DNA of 64,000 bases from Fistularia commersonii (lineage: Eukaryota > Chordata > Actinopteri > Syngnathiformes > Fistulariidae): contig JBBMNZ010000003.1 in NCBI GenBank assembly GCA_037954325.1, positions 3,378,965 through 3,442,964 of the forward strand, in the 5' to 3' direction. Of the stretch, positions 50,246 through 59,200 are shown piece after piece (within the stretch, counting starts at the first letter, position 1; each line of letters opens with the position of its first letter). The notes under the pieces are model-generated. The model did no database searches. It saw nothing but the letters and a program-made list of their open reading frames with translations, and had not been told where the DNA came from. The translations under genes and the position numbers were made by a program.

Positions 50246-53200
50246 TATGTGCATGTCTTTGTCTTAAAAAAAAAAAAAACTAACCCAAGCTTACTGCTCT
50301 GTATATTTCCTGTGCATCTTGTATTTGCAAGTGTTATTTGCAGCGCTTATGTCCTCTATTGTAAGTCGCTTTGGATAAAAGCGTCTGCCTAATGTAACGT
50401 AATATTAAAGTTTTAGCTTTTAAATTCAGAAAAACATTCAATTTTGAGCGGTAATAGTGGGGGTCGGAAGTCTGGCACTTTTCTGTTTGGGGTCAGGAGC
50501 GGGAAAGCTAGAGAAGCCCTGCTGGTCCTTCAGCCAGAATCCGATGATCTGCAGGAAAGGAGCTGACCTCCGCCGGCGTATCGATCAGGTCAACCGCGGA
50601 GCGAAGGTCGACGTCACGGCGATTTATTCCTTTCCTCGCTGCAGGTCAGCAGGTGATCGAGGAGCAGCGGCGGCGTCTGGCCGAGCTCAAGCAAAGAGCG
50701 GCGGCTGAAGCTCAGTGCCAGTGGGAGGCTCTGCACGGCTCGCAGACCCACCTCATCGCATCCTCGCCTCCCTCGCTGTCCTACTCGCCCATCCTGGCCT
50801 ACGGCCCGGCGCTCTCCCTCGGCTCGGCGGCCGCTCCTCTGGTCCAGCACTCCATCCTGCACCACCAGCCCCCGTCGTCCGGAGAGCAGCCCTTCGACAC
50901 CCTGAGCCTGGAGAGCTCGGACAGCATGGACACCTGCGTTTCTACCGGGAACAACTCGGCCTGCTCGCCGGACAACATGTTCAGGTATCGCGGAGACAGT
51001 CGCCGTCACGCCGAACAAAGAGTTTCCACAAACATTTAATTTCTCTGTCAAGCCCTTTAGCAACTCTAAAGAGCATCAAATCAAAGCTGCTGATTTTGAC
51101 TTATATCCTGAGGCGCTGTTCTAATCCTTAGGTTGTTTATATTAAATCTCAGTGCAGAATATTAAATGCAGAAATAAGGAATCAAACAGAATTTTTCAGC
51201 AAAATGAGAAATATTTCATTTTCATTTTTACTCAAAGATGCCTGAATGTTTTCCCCGGACATTGAAATAAAACAAACCGCACCCAAAAGCGCCGACCTTG
51301 AACGATATGTACTGAATTTTTTATTAAAAAGAGATATGTAAGTTAGTGAGTAAATTTAATAAATAGTCGTATTTATTATTATTATGATCTTTTTTTAAAC
51401 TATCTTCCACTTTGTGTTTCGAACTCAAGCCATTGAGCCCAATGAGCCAATGCAAAGTGATGTCAGTGCAATACATGCTAAGTAACCTAGCGTATCTATT
51501 CATCCTTCATAACTTTGCACTGAAGCGGGATCTGTCTTTCTCGCGTTCTCTCAAAAAACAAGTCCTTAATAATACATTTGTTTGGATCCGCGTTGCTTAA
51601 CCTGGCCATCTAAAAAACATCACAACAAAACTGCAATACCTGGAGGGCTAAAGTCCAGAGCCCTCGTCGAGAAAGGGCTTCTTATTTATTGTACGCGGTT
51701 TCAACATGTTTTTATCGGTCAGCTCCACGTAAACACTCCAAATGAAATCTCAGGTGTGATTCGGTGCAGAAGATGAAATCTCAAGTATAGTATTTTAACG
51801 AAATGTTACTAACTACTTTCATCACGCATGCTACGGCGTTCGGTGTTCCGCTCATACGAGGGCTCGCTTTTAAACTGTCCTCGGATTCTATTGCGTAATC
51901 TCTGCTTGTAGTGCCAGCATTTGAACAGCCCATATTGAATACCTGACACTTGCAATTTATGGTTTAAAAAACTGATTTCTTTTATTAGGGGGGAGTAGAA
52001 TTCCTTGTTTTTTTTTTTTTTAATTTTTTTTTATACATTGGCCTCCCGCCTTGATACCCCTCCTCCGTCTAAAACCGCACACAGATCCACCCGGACTTCC
52101 CAGCATGCTTTCTCAGCAACAACCGGCCGAAGCTCTATCAGGGACGTCCGCTCAGTTTGGATGAAAGGAAGGAAGGAAAAAAAAAAAAAAACATCTTCAA
52201 ATTAGTCGTATATATTTCCCTTTTTACTACAGCTACTACAGTTTTGCCGTGTAAGTGTCTCCTCCAGTCGGCCTTTGATCGGCCTTTACGATTCCTACAA
52301 AAGAGAAATTCCATGTAGCAGCTTAAAAACGTCTCGCTGACTGTGTTTTTTCTCTTTTCTGTTCTTTAGGCATATTTTCAAAGTTATTACTTATTTTTAA
52401 GTCGTTTCTGGTCGCCTCTTATTTATCCATTGCTTATGATCGGCACGTATAATATCCAGATAATTTATCACCGCGGTGAAGTTAATGCCTTGTCTTAAAA
52501 TACCTCATTTCAAATTAAATACCGCTCGCTTATACAGTTGTTGGGAGACAGACGAATAAGAAATGGAATAAAATAGACAGTGAAACTCCTGGTGTCTGCA
52601 TGGGATCTGTGGTTTCCTCCCTCCGTCCAAAAACATATGAGACCCTAAATCACCACAACGTGAATGGTTGTTTGTCTCTGTAGACCTTGAGGCGTTATTT
52701 TAATGCAAGTTAGAAGTACCATTTCCTAAGTTACTCATCTCAACTTAAACACCTCAGTCATTCAAGAACATAATTATAGTCCAGAAAAGTGACAAAAATG
52801 ATACTATTTAAAAAAAAAAAAAACATACATATATTGAGAACAAACCCCAAAATGACAAGCAAAACTGTTTATTTTTCACAGGTGATTACAGTGTTCGACG
52901 GCTTTTCTCCTTTTTTCGCCCTTTGTCCGATTTCACTTTTAATATAACAGCTTTCCTTTTTTCTTGGTCTTGCAAGAGTCCGCCTTACATTCGGGAGACA
53001 TGTTTAAGGGTAAAAAAAAAAAAAAAAAATCACAAAAATATGCAAACACAAAAGTAAGAGCACACACACACACACACGTCAACAAAGAGTGCGTACTACG
53101 ACCCAAGCGACGCCGCATAACAGCACCACAAACAATTTCCCCCTTGATGCTTGAAGTTTATGTTGTGCTGCGTCAAGTCAAAATTTTGAATTGTTTATGT

Positions 53201-56200
53201 GCTCACCGCCTTAAAGTCAAAGTAAAGGATGACGCAGGCGGTGGTATATATAGTGAATGAACAAATTAAATAATGTGTTTATATGTTTGTGCGTGTGGGA
53301 GGGGCGGGGTATATGTGTGCATTTTCCATTCAGGACGAACTATTTACCGTATTTAATATATATTATACATTGTGCTGAACAAACAGAAATGCGGTGCAAG
53401 GCAAAATAAAAGCAGACAACGGTCTAAAATATAACTCTGTTGGAGATCACTGGTGACGCTGCTCTGTTGTGTTTTTACGCCAGCCTCGGAGCAGTGGACG
53501 GGCTGAAGATCGAAGAGATGGAGAAAAAGCTGAAGGAAGCGCAGATGGAAAAAGCCAGACTTATTGAATGTCGGGTACGTCTTCGACTTCAAAAGGGGGG
53601 GGGGGGGGGGTTTACACAGCGTAAGAACTCAATTATCCGGACTCGGACTCAATGATTGATGAGTCCTCGCAGGAACCGAAGTCGATAACTGAATATAGAA
53701 AATGTTTCACCGCGGCAATTGGACCCTTTCCTTCATTTTTATTGGTTTCTCTATCAGCTGTCTTGATCTATCGGCGCTCTGACGGGGAGACCCAGACCCA
53801 ATGGATGCACAGTATATAAATATATTAGCGCGTCTCCTTCTGTATTTGCCGAAAGCCTGGGAAAAAAGAAATGTACATGAATGTATGGACCAAAGGCTGC
53901 GCTCCCTTCGCGCCCCCACGTAGATCAAAAACCGGTGTAATGAAAGGCTCTCGTGCAGGATCGGGAGAGTCTGGCTCGCCATCAGTTGCTGGAGGAGGAG
54001 CGACGGAGGAGGGAGGAGGCGGAGCGAAGACTGCAGGATGAAACTTTCCACCGGCAGCAGCTCGTGGAGAAGGAGGTCAAGATGAGGGCCAAGAACTTCT
54101 CCCAGGTCAGCGGAACGAGACGTAATCCGGTGTGCGGGTGTGAAATGACCTGGCGGAGCTTTACGAAAATCGACTTTTGAAGTTTCCTGGTCCGGCGGTC
54201 CCGGTGGCTAATATCCGTGCAGATGTTCATATCACTACACTGGAATTCGAGACCAGGATTCCTGGACTTCTCTGCGTATTTTTAAAAGCGTCCACATCCC
54301 ACCACATCATCCCTGTGGACCGCAGCCATGAAACACTTAAATACGTTTGAAATATCCAAATTTATGTGGCAAAAATTCATCGGTGGCATGTATATAGACC
54401 GGCTAATACCTGACCCGGAGACGCAACTAGGACCGGATGGCAGAGAAAATCAATATCCTGATTTTCAGAAGTCAATAAGTCCACTTATTCAGTTAATTTC
54501 CAGTGTATTAGAAAAGTGGTTTTACAGTTTATATCAAAAAAAACACCAAATCTGGCATGTCGAACTTGCACAACGCAAACACTTGAATAGGAAAGCAACT
54601 TGTCCGGTCATTTCATGCTGAGGTTTGGACCAAATCACTGTCATTTCAGGGTCACGTTTCCTTATTTTAACAGCTCGAAGTCAGAAACACCTCTGTTCGA
54701 CAATCGAAAGCTTTCAGACGCCAAACAGGATTTGAACCATTTCAAGGCTGCAATCAAAACATTAAAATTCAACTTTTAAAAGGGGCTGGCGATTGTTCAT
54801 CACCATCCTATATTTTTCCATAACAATGCTTTTTAAACTAGTACCTGGTTATATCAGGAACCTTTGGCTCGTGAGCCATATATGGCTCTTCTGGTGATGC
54901 CATATGGCTCCCAGACAATTTTGAGTTGAAAAAGAAAAAATCAGTTTGGAACTGATTTTAAAATACTTGTGATATTTCTTCGTAATAATCTTAGGGTTAG
55001 ATGGAGAAAGTTGATTTGCTGTGGCGACCTTCTGAAGGGAAAAGACGAAAGAAGAAGAAGATTTCTTCATAATACTGCGTCGTTTTAAAGTAAACAGAAA
55101 TTAGTTTTGAAGATAAATTTCATTGGTCACCCGTCGGTCGGGTTGGGAACCATCGGCTTCCGAGCACGTCCGGGTCATTTTAAAGGTGAAGAAATTAATT
55201 TTATCAAATAGCCAACTACTTTATCTGCATCAACCCTCGTAACGGAAAAGATGGCGACAAAAAAAAAAGACGACGATTACCGTGCGTTCCAGGATGCTAT
55301 GATAAAATTGCATCGATGAAACGGTCAAATATAAAGCGGCACTTCGAACAAATCCATGCAGCACCGGAGGTCGCATTAAAAGTAAGAAGTATTCCATTTT
55401 TAAAAATACTATATGGCTCTGGATGAAACATGTCAAGAAATATTTGGCTTTTGTGGCTCTCCCAGTCAAAAAGGTTCCCGACTCCTGCTCTAACCTCTCC
55501 ACTCGTGTTCCCGAGAGCGTTTGCGTGCACGTGCGACGCATGTTTCAAAGCAGCAATGTGTGTCCACGCAGGCTCGGCCCATGACTCGCTACCTGCCCAT
55601 CAGGAAGGAGGAGTTCGACCTGCGAACCCACGTGGAGACATCGGGCCACAGCATCGAAACCTGCTACCACATCATCCTGACTGAGAAGATGTGCAAGGGC
55701 TATCTGGTCAAGATGGGGGGCAAGATCAAGTCTTGGAAGAAACGCTGGTTCCTCTTCGACCGGCTTAAGAGGACCTTCTCCTACTACGTGGGTAAGAAGG
55801 AACACGGGCCGCCCGCATTGTTTTGATTTATTGTAATAAAAGGAATAAAAACACCATCACCAGTATTTATATCAGAAGTTTAAAATTGGATGTCCTTACA
55901 TCGACGCCCTGTTTATATTCTATTAAATGTCAACATTTAAACTACTTTGGTGTGCAGCTGGGAACAGTAGCTACAACACACACGCTTCCTCACACTCTTA
56001 AAATCTTCCTTTCCGACATCTATCTCCTAACCTTCTCCTCCGCATCGTCTTCTCTCACACCAACTAACATCACGTCCTTCACCTCGGCGTCCGTCTGCCA
56101 ACACGTTCACTCTTCCTCCTCCTCTGCACGTGTCCAAACCATCTCGATCTGACTTTGTCTCCAAAACATCTGCTTTCCCTCTGATGGACTTCCTCCTGAT

Positions 56201-59200
56201 CCAATCCATCCTGGTCACTCGAGAGAGAACGTGAACATCTTCATCCCTGCAACTTCAGCTCTACCAGGACTTCACTGGTCTCACCACTCTCTTGCACACT
56301 TTACCTTTTATTCAAATTTGAAATACTGATCTTTAAAGTTTTCTTGTCACTTAGAGGATATTAGACTTGTTATCCTGACAAGCGCAAACAAACATAGTTT
56401 ATTTGGTCACATTTAGAGATAATAAACTTGTTTAATTCCAATGAAAACAAATTGTCAAGTCGAAGTCAGTTTATTTATGTGGAGCTGAATTGTAAAACAG
56501 TTGTCACGTCACGCTTTACACCGCACTCTTTAAAACAATTTATGAACCCAAGATTCGCCCGTGAGCGAGGACTCGGCGAGCGGAAAAAACTACCTTTTAG
56601 ATTTTACCTTTTCGGTCTCGCAGAGAAAGAAAGCGAGACATAAAATAAATATAAAACAATGTCGACTGAGAGATCGGGTCCGCTGGTTCGAGATCTGCCA
56701 TTTTGACCTATCGTTTACGAATGTCGCACGGAAAACAGTTGGCGTGCCGACGGATGCCGAAGTGGTAAAGTTAGCCGCAAAAGCTTCGGATGATTGGCAG
56801 CGAGACCACGTGTCCTCCGGACCTCCGGCAGCAGTGCGAACGGGCGCGGGAGGTGGGGTCGGGGGAGGCGTGCGCGTCGACGCGAGCACGCGCGGCGGCG
56901 TAATTTGCCACGGCGCTGCGAGCTCTGGGACACTCGCTCACCATCGGCCCTTTGAAGTCGTCAGAAGGTTCCGCTTAAAGCTGCTTAAAGCGCACCTTGT
57001 TGAAAGGCGGGGCGGCGGGGAGGCGCTCCCGCATCCCTTTTTTGCCATAGTTAAAATGCGCTCGGCGCGGCGCGGCGCTCTCCGAGGAGGCCGATTCGAG
57101 ATGCGGCGCTCGCCCCGCGTCTCTTGACCTTGAACGGCGAGTAACAAGAGCAGAGGAGCGCGAGTCGGGACGGCTTTCTAATTCCTGCTAATCACCGCGA
57201 CGCACAGCTGGATCCAGCCTCCGTCGACTGAGATGCAGATGCAGGGCTATTTGAATGCTAAACAGGTCATTAGCAGATAATAGCGGCGTATTAAAGGGAA
57301 AAGTGTTATTCCTCGAAATGAAGTGCTACATCTCTACCTTCTACTCTTGAAGTTGGCTCGTGAGTGTTTGTGCCTGGAGGTAGAGAGGGGCTGTTGAGTT
57401 CCCCCACCGGTTCCTTGCTGCGGTTCTGCAGTGGCTGATGAAACAAACTGCAATGATGTACCACACCAGCGTAAGAACACAAGTCAAGTCTGAAAACACA
57501 ATGAGCCGCCGCTGCTTTTGGACAAAAAGAAAAAAAAAAAAAAAAGGGGGTGTGGGGGTGGGGGGGTTGGGACGGGGAGGAGAGGGAGGGGGTTGCCGTG
57601 GTTGTCATTTCCCATCCAGTCATCGCATATGATAAATTGGTCACGATCAAAGTTTTGACTCCTCTTGTTTTTTTTTTGTTTTTTTTAATGGCCTGGCTGT
57701 CGTGCCGCTCAAGGTGAGGCGGCGGGGGAAGTCTGCCGCCATCGGCGCACGTCTTCGCCTTTCACACTCTCTTACCCTCTCCCTCTTTCTCCCGCAGACA
57801 AACACGAGACCAAGCTGAAGGGCGTGATCTACTTCCAGGCGATAGAAGAGGTCTACTACGACCACCTGCGCAGCGCCACAAAGGTTGGCTCGGTTTCGCC
57901 CCCCCGACCCTGAACATCCCGCCCTCCTCGGTCCTCTGCTCCCGCACACCCGCGTTTCCTCCCTCTTTAATATTCCTGCTTTGATGCTTTTTTTTTTTTC
58001 TTTTTAAACGTGAATTCTGATTCCTGCGTCTATCCTCATCTGAACCCCCGAGTGCCCTCCGTGAGAAGGCGTGCACGCCCAGAACTGAAATTGATCTTGT
58101 CGCCGCATCATTGCGATAACTGATGGGGTTCGCCGTCTCAGCTCTGGCATAGTATCATTTGTCAATTTTTTTTTTTTTTTTTAGAAAATTCTTTTTTGTA
58201 ACTTCATCATTCAGTTCAAGATGATCTACCATTTTTTTATTTTTTAAAAATTTGGGGATAGGGTCTTGTTTTTCTCCTTATTTAATTTTTTTTAGTTTCT
58301 ATTTTTTTTTTTTTTTTTTTTTTTTTACGTAATTGTATATATATGTAGGCTTACGTATATTGCCTTTCCTGGAAATTTATGGTTGCTTTTAAGGATTTTC
58401 AAAAATGTTTTCATTTCTTTTTTTTTTTTTTCAGGTATCCTCTTGTGTTCCTTTGGTAATGCCTTCAGTATACATTTACGCCCCCACCCCCCAAATAATT
58501 TCCTGTGGATTTTCAAAATCTCCCAACAGTATACTGATAGCATGTTCCCATGTTTGTTTGTTTTTATTGCTTGCTTTGGGTTTTTAGGGGGATTTTTTTG
58601 GAAGATGAAACCAACTTTCAAAAGAGAAAAAGGCACAGTAAAATGATGTATCACAAAAATCCACTACAGATTGCTGAGTCTATATATTGAGTGATTCCTC
58701 CAAACCTATGTAATTTACAGTTTACTCACATAGATCAAGAACAGATGATACGAAAAAAATAAGAAAAGAAAACAAGATACAGTTTATGAGCTGTACACTC
58801 ATGCTTAGAGCTCCAACATTAGTGTCATTCCTCTTATCTCCAAAATCAAACTCTACTGCCGCTTCTTCAGGCGCTGTGCATGCACGTATGTATGTGCATG
58901 TGTGTGTGCATGTGTGTGTGTGTGTGTGTGTGCGTGCTCAAGTGTGTGACAACAACACACACCATGATGAGTAAAATCAGTGAAAACAGGAGAGGAGGTG
59001 CGTTAGAAAACCTCATTCACTGTCAGCCATGTACTCTAAACAATTTTGCGTTAATAATATATATATAAATATTCTATATTTTAATCATGTCTTTTAATTT
59101 TGACATAAATTCTCCTGCTTTTCAGCTGATTTTTCTAACTTCTTTTGCTCTCATTTGCATGTCTTCCAAAAAACCGTTCCTGTCTCGACAGTAAATGTAG

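Larger units (their letters stand above)
47890..50644 (+). other. 2.8-kb intron with SINE/LINE tail and (TG)n
   Basis: It contains a 26-nt-scale poly-T (48350-48375), (TG)n at 50215-50242, and a retroposon tail at 50359-50402. An AT/GC-mixed stretch near 49080-49330 with repeated TAAT-type motifs looks less decayed than neutral intron, but I cannot assign it. Confidence 0.7.
55792..57797 (+). other. 2.0-kb intron with LINE tail, CpG-rich block and G-rich tract
   Basis: It holds an antisense LINE tail (55990-56300), a CpG-rich block (about 56730-57160), a less decayed-looking stretch with an E-box and TAAT/ATTA motifs (about 57160-57300), and a G-rich tract (57545-57595). Open frames up to 188 codons cross the CpG block but reflect base composition. 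Confidence 0.75.

Noticed and set aside
56690..56715. tRNA B-box-like TGGTTCGAGATC
   Set aside because: No matching A box or cloverleaf upstream; chance similarity.
56561..57127. 188-codon open frame across the CpG-rich block
   Set aside because: Open frames exist on both strands here because stop codons are rare in CpG-rich DNA; the peptide is Arg/Gly/Ala-biased and recognises nothing.
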